Position numbers and translations under genes: made by a program. From contig NW_004624751.1 in NCBI RefSeq assembly GCF_000247695.1, forward strand, positions 22,056,456 to 22,120,455: 64,000 bases of DNA, written 5' to 3'. This stretch comes from Heterocephalus glaber. Lineage: Eukaryota; Chordata; Mammalia; Rodentia; Bathyergidae. Shown here one piece after another: positions 12,560 through 23,097 of the stretch. The stretch's first letter is position 1. Each line of letters begins with the position of its first letter. The notes below the pieces were generated by a model. That model did not search any database, had not been told where the DNA came from, and saw only the letters and a list, made by a program, of their open reading frames with translations.

Positions 12560-12800
12560 CACTAATAATCACTTTCACTTATTTTGTAGTTAATATGTGC
12601 TATCTTCGGTGATCATGTATAACACATACTGCTATTACCGTCATTTTACATATTGGATATCTAAGGGCTGTAGGGGATAACTTCCTTCAAATAAATGCTG
12701 AAGCCAAGTTTTGGAATTAGTTTGTCATATTCCACAGCTCCTGTGCTCTATGAGGCCAATTAGCACACTGTAACTGTTCAATAAGCATTTGCTGCTGTTA
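12560..12800 (-). repeat. MIR-like fossil, diverged
   Basis: attaccgtcattttacatat, taagggctgtaggggataac, caagttttggaattag and gctcctgtgctctatgaggc keep the order of reversed MIR with many changes. Confidence 0.5.
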
Positions 12801-14180
12801 CAATCAGTATTGCTATTTAAATATGAAGGTGGAACTTGTAAGAAAGCAAACAACACATAAGCAAAGTTTTTTTTCTTAAATAAGTGAAAATCGGTTTTTC
12901 TTTGACTTAATAATTGTATCCTTCTGCTCTAGGTTCTAATAGTTAGATAATGGATCTTTTCAACCATTATATGTCTTCACCTCCAGCTGGGGACACATTA
13001 TTTTTATTGTGGTCCATTATCTGGCCATTAGAGGCCACAAGTGTGTCCCCTGACCCTCTGCTTCACATTATGCTGAAGAAAACAAGTAGAAAATGTGGAG
13101 GCAGCAGCTTTTCCAGCATCAGAAGTAAAAGAAGCTCCAGAGCCTCCTATATTGAGAACATTCATTTTCCTCTTGCTGTAAAGTCCATCACACAAGACCT
13201 GAGGACAAAACTTAGTCGTAGTTCCACTTTCTGCCTTTTCTTCTTGTCACATCAAGATGTCAAATCCAGCAACAGCGAAACTCTGCTCTGGATCCATATT
13301 TTCTTTTTCATTTGAGCAAGGGCTTTGAATTGCTCAGACATTTGCTGAATGTGTTCAATAGTGAAATTTTTATATCTTGTTGCCCATACCACTGGCACCC
13401 AAACTTCAAACTTTTATGTAATTTAGAGATACTCTCACTATGGACTTGTATGGCATGCCGTTGTTTTCAGAATTGAAGTGAAGTGAACTATAATTAATTC
13501 CAATTAGACACTTATTTTCCAGAACTTTGTACCACCTGAAATAACTGAAAGTGCTATGGGATGATATATAAATAGCACTCCCAGTTATTTGCTAACAGAA
13601 CCTAGGTAAATCTGTCAAGATTATTTTTATTCTCACCCAGAGAAACAGAAAATTTACAGGGGTCAGTTAACTCCAAACATGGTTCAAAATTCTGGACATC
13701 ACTGGAAGAAAGTTGTTGGTTTGTCAGTTGCTTTCAAGTCAGCTTTTTAATTTGGTTCTAAAAATGAATATAATCTATAAACCTACTCTTTTTATTTTAA
13801 TCCACATCACCTCTGATTTTTTAAAGGCCTGTCTAACTCCTTTGCCAATCCCTGCTAATCTCATTGTTTGCATCTCAGTTTATTCTACTCTTGGCAAAGT
13901 TGTATATATAGCCAAAATATAAAGCCTATTTAAAGTAAAATAAAGGCTTTTGGAAGATCGAGACCTGTACTTGAATATATGATATAGAATGTTTTCCCTA
14001 TATTTTCAGGAACCCTAAAATAGATGACTTTTTCCTCTCATCAACCACTTTTGTATCTCATTACTCTCTTTCTCCTCTGATACCCTTTCCACCCTGTAAC
14101 TCTTGGTGAAAAGCATGCACATGAGTGAATATTATCATCCTTTAAAAAGTCAAATCCACATATTTGATAGCAGATATATC
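12800..14180. other. Intergenic sequence
   Basis: A 121-codon frame with a true ATG at 12950-13315 has no recognisable motif, and its composition looks like non-coding sequence. Nothing else supported. Confidence 0.45.
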
Positions 14181-14181
14181 A

Positions 14182-14300
14182 GTGTGTTGTGGCTTATATC
14201 TAGATGTCTCCCCAAAGCCTAATATGCTCATAGATAGGGCTTTTGAGAGTGACTGGATCATGGGTGTGTGATGCTGGATTAGTCCACTGATTAGTTTAGC
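14182..14300 (+). repeat. 5' part of a MaLR-type LTR-like repeat
   Basis: Matches the start of the 29.4 kb copy: ggcttatatctagatgtctc, cccaaagcctaatatgctca, gtgactggatcatg. The matching 3' part appears beyond the cyclin retrocopy at about 16135-16327, so the repeat seems to have been split by later insertions. Confidence 0.6.
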
Positions 14301-14640
14301 ATGGTTCTGAGTGTGGAATGACAGACTTACTAAAGAGGGAAGATGTACCCTGGGTGTTGATGACACCAATCAATAGTCTTGAAATAAAAAGAGAAAGAAA
14401 AGTCCTTGTTCCAGCTGTGAAGAGCCAGTCCCTCAGTGGTTTGGGGCCCGAGGACTCACCCACTGCCCTCACCACTCCAGACCACCACCCTCGGGAAGCC
14501 AGACACCTAGCACTGGAGGCCCCTACCTGGGACATCTGGCCGCCACACTCCAGGACTCCAGGCTGCTGCCTAGGACTCTGGACGCCCACCCAGGATGCCC
14601 AGCTGACCATGTCCAAGGCCTTCCTGCCACTTGACCAGTG
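14283..14640 (+). repeat. Copy of the unnamed mid-repeat with a GC-rich stretch
   Basis: Shares with the 17.3 kb copy: ctgattagtttagcatggtt, ctgagtgtggaatgac, accctgggtgttgatgacac and agccagtccctcag-side sequence. From 14430 it is C-rich (ccactgccctcaccactcca). It sits directly upstream of the cyclin retrocopy homology and should not be mistaken for its 5'UTR. Confidence 0.45.
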
Positions 14641-14655
14641 GAATTTACGGCCCAA

Positions 14656-16118
14656 CAGGTATAGCTTTGGAATCAAGCCCTTGTGACCCTCCAAGGGCAA
14701 GCACCATTTTCCTGAACAAATGTCAAGCATACGTGGATGCTCAGAGGATATGCAACAATTTCATCGATGAATCTCCAGGGCAGCTTACTAGGAGGTACAT
14801 CTCCTGCTCAATGATATTTCTAGATGACATCACACTCAGTCAGGCTAATGATAGAATAACAGCAGAATGTGTGAGCATAGCTTTATATTACCTCATAAAG
14901 AACAGAGATGCAAACAGATGCCTGGATATTTTTGATGAGCAATTGCATCCACTCACAAGAGAAAAGCTTCCAGAGGAATACTTTGAGCTTGATCCTGAAC
15001 ACATGCATATTTACAAATTTATTGCTAGTACTTTTAATGCCACATGGTTACCAACTGAAGGTGCAATAATAACCTTGGTCTTCTTAGAAAGGCTTTTGTC
15101 GTATGCTGAGATTGACATCTGTCCCACTAAGTGGAGAAGGATAGTCCTGGGAGCTATTATTCTTGCCTGCAAGGATTGGGATGATGAGACTCTGTGGAAT
15201 GTGGAGTTCTGCTGGATCTTCAAGGGTGTTACACTTGAAGACATAAATGAGTCGGAAAGGCATTTCTTGGACCTGATGAAGTTTAATGTTAATGTGCCTA
15301 TCAGTGTTTATGCCAAATACTACTTTGATCTTCACATTTTAGCATTTGAGAATGGTGTGTGCTGCAAGCATGTGCCTCTTACCAAAGAGCACAAGACCTA
15401 GAGATCATGACACAATTGTGTGAAGAGAAAGACTTGTGCCGAGCAGCTGTGAGATCATCCAGTGATGACAATTTTGTTGGGGTTTTTGTCTAATACCATC
15501 CTCTCTTAAAAGTAAGAAATGGGACCTAAGACATTATTTACAAAAGCTGGAGAAATACCACCTCCCCCCCTAAAAAAAATAGAAAAGTTAATATTTTCAC
15601 TAAAAGGAGGGCCAGGAATTAGCTCAGTGGTTCCACTGCCTGCATCGCAAGCTCAAGATCCAGAGTTTGATCCCCGGTTCCAAAAAATAACTAAAAGGAA
15701 AGACCTTGAATTCAAGCAACTCCTGGACAGTGTTAGCTGCACTGCGTGGGAAAGAAAGAGACCTTGTCAAAGCAGCAACACTTCCTGTCCTCATTGATAT
15801 GAGCAGAGTTGCAAGGACTTCAAAGCAGAAGCTCCGAGCTGACACTAAGCTGACTGCTTAGTTAGCAGGGCAGTACCTGTGATCCCTATGAGGCTTTTGA
15901 AATAGGAGTTTAAATTTAAATGAATGTAAAGTATTAATTAATTTTTAAATTAGATTTTAACAATAGTACCCATATAATTGTCCTGCCCCCTATATTGTGA
16001 CATATTCCTTTAGGATTGTGCAGTATTTTTAAAATTACCATAAGGCTTTATTGATTCAAACGTATTTTTCACCAAAAATAAAGGTGTATAACTCTAGTTG
16101 TAATAATAAAAAAAAAGA
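14656..16118 (+). pseudogene. Processed retrocopy of a cyclin-Y-like gene (CCNYL1-type), 5'-truncated and frameshifted
   Basis: Seen: a single frame is open from 14607 to the stop at 15399-15401. From about 14656 it reads as the cyclin Y/CCNYL1 family: PRASTIFL near 14690, then IFLDD, YYLIKNRDANR, LDIFDE, HPLTREK, LERLLSYAEIDICP, RIVLGAI, ERHFLDL and VYAKYYFDL. Cyclin Y is a membrane-anchored cyclin that binds CDK14/CDK16 in Wnt signalling. The residues NRDANR and HPLTREK favour CCNYL1 over CCNY as parent (recalled family knowledge). Breaks: the myristoylated N-terminus is missing; no in-frame ATG occurs before 14811 (the frame opens after TGA at 14604, and 14631 is TTG); a frameshift lies near 15386-15391, after which the CCNYL1 C-terminus continues in another frame; a second lies near 15483-15489, with the ancestral-type stop at 15507-15509. 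There are no introns, and an AATAAA at 16077 precedes an A-run at 16108-16116, so it is retrotransposed. An ID SINE lies in its 3'UTR. Probably a pseudogene, though the cyclin box is unusually well preserved. Confidence 0.9.
15609..15689 (+). mobile_element. ID-type tRNA-derived SINE inside the cyclin retrocopy 3'UTR
   Basis: It has the ID body: gggccaggaattagctcagt at the start (pol III A box tagctcagtgg), a B-box region gagtttgatccccgg, and a short A tail. It is flanked by the direct repeat actaaaagga at 15599-15608 and 15690-15699, a target-site duplication from L1-type insertion. It therefore landed after the cyclin retrocopy was already in place. Confidence 0.9.
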
Positions 16119-16134
16119 GAGAGAAAGAAGAAGG

Positions 16135-16327
16135 AAGTCTCTTTGCTTCCTTCTTGCCATGCTATGGACTGTTTCTCCTCTGCAGTGTCCCTTTGCTCTG
16201 CTGCCCTGCCTTGGATCTGGGCGACTATGAACTGAAACTTCTACAAATTGTGATCTAAAGTAAACCTTTATTTCTTTAACTTGTGATGTTGGGTATTTTG
16301 TCCTAGCAATGAGAAAATAACTAAAAC
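16135..16327 (+). repeat. 3' part of a MaLR-type LTR-like repeat
   Basis: Blocks matching the 3' half of the family: catgctatggactgtttctc, ctctgctgccctgccttgga, gactatgaactgaaacttct, taaacctttatttctttaac and tattttgtcctagcaatgag. It starts just after the poly(A) remnant of the cyclin retrocopy. Confidence 0.6.
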
Positions 16328-16329
16328 AC

Positions 16330-17340
16330 TTTGGAAAGTTGTAATAACCCGACTGCTCATAGGTTGTTAACAGTTTGAAGACAATTCAATGAATTGGTCC
16401 TGTTGATGGCCTGCGGCTTGTGAATCACAGAACTACCAGAGGCCTTATCTAATAATGTTGTACGTTGTGACTGAAAAGTTCCTGCTATGTGTATCACCTT
16501 ATCAGTGATTACTATTTAAACCACATTTATAAGGTGATGGTGGAATGTGCATGTGAAAATAGGACTACTTTCCTTGGCTTTTCCTCAGATGCAAGTGTAC
16601 AGAGGCTAAAAAACCTCTGATAAACATGAAATTGAGGTCTTCCAAGCAGTCTTAACTTCTCATGAGCACACCTGTGCTACCTCATGAAACCCACAACAGA
16701 CTAGAGAATTAGACCCTGGTAACTGACTGAGACTGGAAGTTTTTCGGAAGAAAAATATAATGTACCTTTATGAACTAAAAGAAATGAGGTTCCTGTACTA
16801 TCCAGAGAAATATAGTGGGAGTGATTCTAGTGAATAGCCTGGTCTTCTGAGGATACAAGTCTTTGATCTGCTCTCAAATACAGTTTTGGTTTGTATCTAG
16901 CCTGCACCATTCCTCCACAAAAGGAATGCTCAAGCCAATACTGAGCTTTCTAGTTTAGGTGATGGAAAGAAAAGTAAGTGGACTTAATCAAGACTAGTAA
17001 ATACAAGAAGAACAGATTTTGTGGAAGGATAATGAAATCCATTTTGATGATATTTGAGTTTGAGGTGCTGAGAGAATACCTAGAGGGAAATATTGAGGCA
17101 GGTAGAATGTGTGCCAGAGACAGGGGAAAGAAAAGAGAGTAATTCTGGGTGTAGATGAACAAGGAAGGGTGTAGGAAGAAATGACCAAGGCCAAGAACAG
17201 TTGCCTGGGCAATGCCTACATTTGGGAGAAAAAAACCAAAGGGACCCAGAGAGTACAAAGCAAAACAGGTTAAAAAGGGCAGGAGGTGGACAAAGATCCT
17301 TTACAGGAGCCAAGGAAGAAAGATCTCTTGAAGGATTCCT
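16330..17340. other. Intergenic sequence
   Basis: Unassigned; no coding signal. Lies between the LTR 3' part and the mid-repeat copy. Confidence 0.45.
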
Positions 17341-17342
17341 GA

Positions 17343-17850
17343 CACATAATTTTGCTTATGTGACAGTTAATTGTGTCAACTTGAGTCAGGAATGCCTAAC
17401 TGATTGGTTTAGCAGAGTTCTGAGTGTGACTGAATGGATATACTGAAGACAGAATGCTCACCCTGGGTGTGAGTGGCACCAGCCAATAGGCTTGTAGCCT
17501 GAATGGAATAAAATGGCAAAGAAGAAAGAAGCCTGTCTTCGGTTTCTTTGCAGGAGCTCCAGTCATCTCCTTCACCTTGGACATACATCTTCTGGCTATC
17601 ATCTCAGACCATTCAGCCTTCCATTGCAGGCCCTTCAGCTTCCTGATGTGGACTCATATAGGACACTACAGTGAGCTCCAGGTTTTGGGCTTTTTCTGGA
17701 TCTTTGGAATCTCCAGCATGCAGACAGCCCTTTTTCACTCGTCCACACCTGGCTCTGCAGGTTGCCACTGTAAGCCTACTTTGTAAATCTTTGTATTCAT
17801 ATATCTTATATTAGATCTGTTTCTCTAGTGGGCACTGACTGGACAGCTTA
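17343..17850 (+). repeat. Mid-repeat (unnamed), about 500 bases
   Basis: It resembles a mammalian mid-frequency repeat that starts like a 'gttaattgtgtcaacttgag' unit and ends near gatctgtttctctagtgg. Internal blocks include accctgggtgtgagtggcac and caccttggacatacatcttc. A related block lies at 14283-14420. I cannot name the family with certainty. Confidence 0.5.
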
Positions 17851-18399
17851 CAAAATGAAAATGAACTATAATTAGTTGCTTTCTGAAATGTGTTTGTTAC
17901 ATGATTAGGTCACTCAAGATCATTGAAAGCAATACCCAGTTTTCCAGAAATGACTAAGCACTATGAAAGGGTTATTGGATTTGGCGTGTCATAGTGATCC
18001 TGAGAGAGTAATTTTAGTAGCATGATGATGACAAAAGCCAGACCATCAGGGGACAATAACTGAGGAGGAACTGGGGACATGGAATATAGATTTATTTCTT
18101 CTTCTTCAAAAAAATATTGGGTGGTTTGGCAATGACTTAAAGGAAAGAGAATGACTGCTTAAAATGGTAACAGGAGAAGAAGATTTTATTTACTTGCTTA
18201 TTTACATTAGGATGAGGAAATTTTGAGTAGAGTCAGGCTCACAAGGTCACTGGACAGGAGGTAGTATAAATAGAAACAGATCCTTGGGAGACCAAGGTTA
18301 TGAGCAGGACTGGCAAGGGCTGATTTGGAGCACAGCAGACCAACCATGTAGAGCAGGAAATGGTCAGAGACAAGAGTGGGAAATGACAGAAGGTCATCC

Positions 18400-18515
18400 A
18401 TTAACAGGTATTAACTGTACACCTGTCAGGCACCCAGTACTGTTCTTTCCACTGGAAATATAAACTAAAAGACCAAAGTCCCTGCTCCATGTAATTCATC
18501 TTCTAGTGAGCAAGA
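18400..18515. repeat. L2-like fossil
   Basis: ggtattaactgtacacctgt, caggcacccagtactgttct and catcttctagtgagcaagac match the same L2-type layout. Confidence 0.45.
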
Positions 18516-18521
18516 CAGTAG

Positions 18522-18577
18522 GGTGTGTGTGCGTGTGTGTTTGTGTGTGTGTGTGAGAGAGAGATATGTGTGTATGT
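18522..18577. repeat. (GT)n microsatellite, imperfect
   Basis: gtgtgtgtgcgtgtgtgttt followed by more GT and a short GA run. Confidence 0.92.
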
Positions 18578-18579
18578 GA

Positions 18580-19545
18580 TAAGTTCTATGGAGTAAAATG
18601 AAGCAGAGAAGAGGGGGTAGAGAAGTGTCAGTTGAGGAAGGGTGATCAGAGAATTTTTACCAAGGAAGTGATCTTTGGGACAGACTTGTAAGAGGTGGAG
18701 GAGTAAGTCAAGTCAATATATTGGGGAAAAGGATTCAATGTTGCAGCAAAGAAAATGAAAGTTTCTGAGACAAGAGCACTCCTGAAATGTTTGAGATGAG
18801 CAGAGTATCTGCAAGAGAGCAAGTCAGACAGGTACAGGGGTGGAGGGGAGCTGAGATCATGTAGGCAATCACAGATTATGATAAAATGTTTGCTTTTTGC
18901 TCTGAGATATGAATTTACTTGTAGTTTCTAATAGAAAAGTGGCACAATATTTTAACAGTATCCCTTGGCTTTTATGTTGGAATAGATAGTAGAGAATGAG
19001 CCAGTTAGGAGTAATCCAGGTGAGCAGGTGATGGTGGCTTAGATTAAGGTGGTAGCAGTAGAAGTGGTGGTGGTCAGGTTCTATATAAATAGTGAAGGTA
19101 GGGCTGGACGTTTTCATTAATAGATCAATGTACAAGAAAGGATCCAATAATGGCTCTAATAATTTTGGTGTGAACATTGGGAATAATTGAGTTTCCATGT
19201 ACAGGCATGGTAAGATTAAAATGTAGCAGGAACTAGAGAAAGAAGGAGGGTGCAAAGATTCCACCCAGTTTAGAGGAATACTAAGTATCTAAATGATGAT
19301 GCCGGGTAAATAGCTATACAGTGTACACAAATCTCGAATTCAGGAAGTAGTTGTTAATTTGGGCGGCCTTAGGTTTTGGAGGTTATTTAAGTTCAAGAAA
19401 ATGAATGAAATCACTAAAAGAACAAGTGCGGATGAAAGAGATAAGAGGTCTGATGATCCAGCCCTGGAGTACTCCAGTGTTGAAATATTAAAGAGAGAGA
19501 AATTTAGAAAGTTCATAGAGGGTTTGAGCTATAAGGACCCTACAT
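18580..19545. other. Intergenic sequence
   Basis: G/A-biased plus strand at 18600-19000 (aagtgtcagttgaggaaggg and similar) resembles decayed L2/LTR sequence. A 131-codon minus frame at 18869-19264 shows no domain. Confidence 0.4.
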
Positions 19546-19612
19546 GCACACACACACACACACACACACAGAGACACACAAACACACACACACACTTGCA
19601 TACACACACAGA
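19546..19612. repeat. (CA)n microsatellite, imperfect
   Basis: gcacacacacacacacacac, interrupted by gagac, caaac and cttgcat. Confidence 0.92.
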
Positions 19613-19844
19613 AATACAAAACATTACAAGAGCCTAAATAAAACGTGAAGACTTAGTTAATTGTAGAGTTAATGGATTCTTCTGGGAAGCCTTTTACATC
19701 ACTCCAAGTACCCTCTACCTGACTTTCCAATCCTAAACACATGATAAATTTTTTTCTTCCTTCCGCAAAACTAAAAGTTACTTGAGGACCTGAGTCTATT
19801 TTTCTTACTACTGCATTCACAAGGTCTAGAAAGTACTAACTACA

Positions 19845-19880
19845 ATCGCTTCTCGGCCTTTTGGCTAAGATCAAGTGTAG
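19845..19880 (+). pseudogene. Tailless U2 snRNA retropseudogene fragment (first ~36 nt)
   Basis: The bases match the U2 snRNA 5' end, from atcgcttctcggcc through gatcaagtgtag, without a visible mismatch, and stop there. The rest of U2 (branch-point-binding region and Sm site) is absent and no poly(A) follows. An exact 19-base direct repeat (tagaaagtactaactacaa) lies at 19827-19845 and 19878-19896. Such structures are known as tailless retropseudogenes of structural RNAs mobilised by L1. It cannot act as a U2 RNA. Confidence 0.9.
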
Positions 19881-20622
19881 AAAGTACTAACTACAAACTA
19901 AGTATTCAATAAAAAATTGCCAGTTCAATTTTAAAAAAGGAGAATCAGAGCTTGATAAGATGAGGACAAATGAGATAAGGATTCAACTATAGCCTAATTA
20001 ACTTAAAGTCTCCCAGGCCTTCAGATCAAAACTATTGTCACCATCCCTAACCTACTCCATCTGTTTACTTTAAATCTGGCTACTATGACTTTCCAGACCC
20101 TTAAATCTGTTTTTTTATGCACATGTTATTCAACTCTAATCATTTCCTTCCTAATCCATGACCTCTGTATCATGAAAGCTAACTTCCTATCCCATTACAG
20201 TTGAGTCTGATTTTGATCTACTCCTCTACAACTGCCTGCCTCAGTCATTACCTCATCTTAGTTTTGATATATTCAGTTACAATATGTGAATTTAAATTCC
20301 TGAAGTAGATAGAATACTTCCACTTAAAATTTCAAATATGATTAATTTAGTTAAAAAACACTATAGATCTGTTGGGTTAAATAGTTCTTTTTAAAAAGTC
20401 CAATAGAAGCCTTTGAGATATTTATTCATACATAAACTTCACTTTTGTAAACTAGTCAAAGATGCTTTTAAATTAGTATAATTATTTTGAAATTCGATGA
20501 CCTGAATTTAAAGAAAGATAGGACATTAATTTTCTGGTACTATGTTTTGGCCTGTGAATTTTAAAGTAAATTAGCATACATAAATATTTCTGAAATGTTC
20601 CTGAAAACAATAAACAAAACAT

Positions 20623-20817
20623 GAGCCAGGTAGGCACACATGCCTGTAATCCCAGCACTCTGGGAGGCTGGAGAATTGCAGGTTCAAGCTCAGCCTAGGC
20701 AATTTAGTGACTTAATGCAATCCTGTCTCAAAACAAAAAAATTTAAAAAGGGTCAAGAATGTAGCTCAGTGCAAAGGCCCTGAGTTCAAACTGTAGTAAC
20801 ACACACACACACACACA
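20623..20817 (+). mobile_element. B1 + ID dimeric SINE with (AC)n tail
   Basis: The B1-like half has cctgtaatcccagcactctg and ends cctgtctcaaaac. An A-rich linker and an ID-like half (gggtcaagaatgtagctcag) follow. The tail has become an (AC)n run at 20800-20817, a common fate of SINE tails. Confidence 0.85.
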
Positions 20818-20884
20818 ATTGCAGCATTTAAAAGTACATCTACAATTTCTTTACATTTCTCCTAGAAAAGAGAGGCTTAAAGGC

Positions 20885-21200
20885 TAGAGGAAAATAAGAG
20901 GCTTTGACTTGAAGATAAGGTAATAAAAGGTTCTGTGACTTCCTTCTTCTTTTGCATCCTTTGCCATGGGAGAAGCCAGCTGCCATGTACTGAGATGCTT
21001 TGGAGATGGTTACATGGCAGGGTTTGGAGGCCTCCTGACAAGAGCAGGAGTGGGTGAGCCATCTGAGCTCTGTCTGCTCCAGCCCAGCCTTCAGATAACC
21101 GCAGTCCCTGGATAGATATCTGCAATGCACCATTATAGAAAGCTTAAGCCAGAAACAGTCAGTAAATACAAAAGAAAATACAGCATCAGTTCTTGATACC
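20885..21200 (+). repeat. Old LTR-like fragment (MaLR-type pattern)
   Basis: Seen: ccatgggagaagccagctgc, catggcagggtttggaggcc, tgggtgagccatctgagctc, cagccttcagataaccgcag and aagccagaaacagtcagtaaa. The order of these blocks resembles old MaLR/LTR consensus sequences I recall. Not certain. Confidence 0.4.
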
Positions 21201-21637
21201 TTGATGTCAGAGTTTACAAGCTTGCTCATGGGGCTTGCTATAGTTGATCAGTTTATTCACTTTGTGATTTCATTTGCTCCTAAGGCTCTGGAAAATTTTC
21301 AGTCCTTCTAGAGAAATAATCCCCCCCTTCATATTCTTTGGTTTAAAAAAATGATGCTTAGTCAACATGTAAGTAAAGAGAATTGAATTGGGATTTTTCT
21401 TTAAAGAAAGTGAGTCCTGTGGGACATCTGTATGCATCCCGCCACCTAGATCTTCCTGGGATATTTTATATCTGGAAGACTTGTGCTTTGGAAATGCCTT
21501 AAATCTCAAGAAAGGATAAATTTCACTAAGGTGTATAACCTCTCAGGTGTTTTAATTTATCACTTGCTCATGGCCAGCTGGTTCTTTGGCAGAGTGGTAG
21601 GAGTCAGAACTTAACCTCCAGAAAGGTTTTATATTAT

Positions 21638-22085
21638 TTAGTTTTCCCATTGCTGGGACAAACAAATTAAAGAACGGAAGATTTATTTTGTTTTTTTGTT
21701 TGTTTGTTTGTTTTTTGGTACCAGGGATTGAACTCGGGACCTTGCGCTTGTGAGGCAGGTGCCGGAACCACTGAGCTAAACCCCCGGCCCGGAAAGATTG
21801 ATTTTGTCTCATGGTTTCAAAGGGTTCAGTCCATGGTTAGGTGGCTCTAAGCCAGAAACATCATGGCAGAGAAGTGTTGAGGAGCAAAGCTGCTTAGTTC
21901 ATGGTGGCTGAGAAGTAGAGAAGTGGGACAGCAACAGAGAGGAAAGGGCCATGGGCTATATACAGACCCTACAGTCATGCTTCTGGGACTAACACAGACA
22001 TACCCAGAGGTATGTTTTACTAATCCTTTAGGTGATTCCCACAGCAATGGAACTGAAAGTGAAACTTAACCATCACAGGCAGATT
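21638..22085 (-). repeat. MaLR-type LTR-like repeat copy, minus strand, split by an ID SINE
   Basis: Shared blocks: tttagttttcccattgctgg at one end, ttgattttgtctcatggttt, gttcagtccatggttaggtg, catcatggcagagaagtg, and caatggaactgaaagtg near the other end. The ID SINE at about 21690-21791 lies between the first two blocks. Confidence 0.6.
21690..21791 (-). mobile_element. ID-type SINE, minus strand
   Basis: Minus strand: gggccgggggtttagctcag at the start, gagttcaatccctggtacc near the end, then a tail that reads as (TTTG)n on the plus strand. Near-repeats (ggaagatttattttg and ggaaagattgattttg) flank it. It is inserted in an LTR-like repeat copy. Confidence 0.9.
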
Positions 22086-22520
22086 ATTTTAAACCTCCCC
22101 TGACAAATAAGTTTTAAGTTTGAGAATTCTCTGGTCCAGCACCTAAGGAAGAGCCTGAAGCACACTAGCCAAAGGGAAAGCTGGAAGATATTCCAAAACT
22201 AAGCAAGCCCAGGTTGAATCCAAGATTTTAGCACAAAGCAAGGCAGATATGTTCTGGGCTCTAAACAGGCAGAGTCTGGAAGTTGAATATTTTTCAGGGA
22301 CAGCACTAGGGTTGGGGGTGGAAGGCAGTGAGTTTTGGTCTAAAATAGGAAGTGTGGAAAACAGAAGAGCAACTGAACCAGGAGAATCCACAGATCTGTG
22401 ATCTTGGGCAACCCATGTAACAAAAATGTAGTGTAATGCTTTCCCTTTACTCAGTTACTGTGAGGATCAGAAGAAGAAATTCAAGAGCAGCGATAATGCA
22501 TGCTGTGAATTTTAAGTTCA

Positions 22521-22610
22521 AGGCTGAGTATGTAGCTCAGTGGAAAAATGTGTGCTTAGCATGTACAAGTCCCTGGGTTTAATTTCCAATACCGTACACA
22601 CATACAGATT
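22521..22610 (+). mobile_element. ID/tRNA-like SINE, diverged
   Basis: It carries aggctgagtatgtagctcag (A box), a central block with gcttagcatg and the B-box region ccctgggtttaatttcc, ending in a CA-rich tail. It is older than the gggccgg-type ID copies. Confidence 0.75.
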
Positions 22611-22909
22611 GAGCTACCACAGGGCCTGGGCTCTACTGCCTATACTTTGAAAAATGGCTGTGCACTTACTATGTCCAACACCTCATGCTATGTTAAGTAT
22701 TATGGAGAAAATATTTTCTGTATTCAGCCTACAGAGCAGTCTGAGAGTTTAAGATTTTTGTAGTAACCCCAGACTAGTCAGACTAGCCTATAGAAGCAAA
22801 GTCAAAAACAGAGCTACTAGAATCTTCAACTCTTTTCATTCACCTGTATGGACTTTAGACTCCTTTCTTTTCAAGAGTTTTTTCCTTATTTAACTATAAT
22901 GGTTCTAAT

Positions 22910-23067
22910 TGGTTTTGTTTTTCATTTTGTTTTTGTTTTATCTTAAAACAGAGTCTCATTATATCATTAAGCTGGCTTTGAACTCACTGCATAACCTAGG
23001 ATGGATTCAAGCTCGTGATGATCCTCTTGCCTCAGCCTCTCAAGTATTGAGTGGCTATGCCTGGCTA
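22910..23067 (-). mobile_element. B1-like SINE, minus strand
   Basis: The plus strand shows the reversed B1 pattern: T-rich stretch, gagtctcattatatc, ctggctttgaactcactgca, cctcttgcctcagcctctca and ctatgcctggcta. Confidence 0.8.
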
Positions 23068-23097
23068 GATTTTGTGTTTTGTTTTTTATGATTCATG

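Noticed and set aside
12950..13315. 121-codon frame with ATG
   Set aside because: No recognisable domain, no splice or promoter context, length expected by chance in 64 kb.
14316..14730. Two overlapping 120-144 codon frames just upstream of the cyclin retrocopy
   Set aside because: They lie in a GC-richer repeat copy shared with the 17.3 kb repeat; not part of the cyclin.
19546..19637. Histidine/threonine-repeat peptide
   Set aside because: Translation of a (CA)n microsatellite.
21552..21812. Minus-strand frame reading GGLAQWFRHLPHKRKV
   Set aside because: This is a translation of an ID SINE, not a protein gene.
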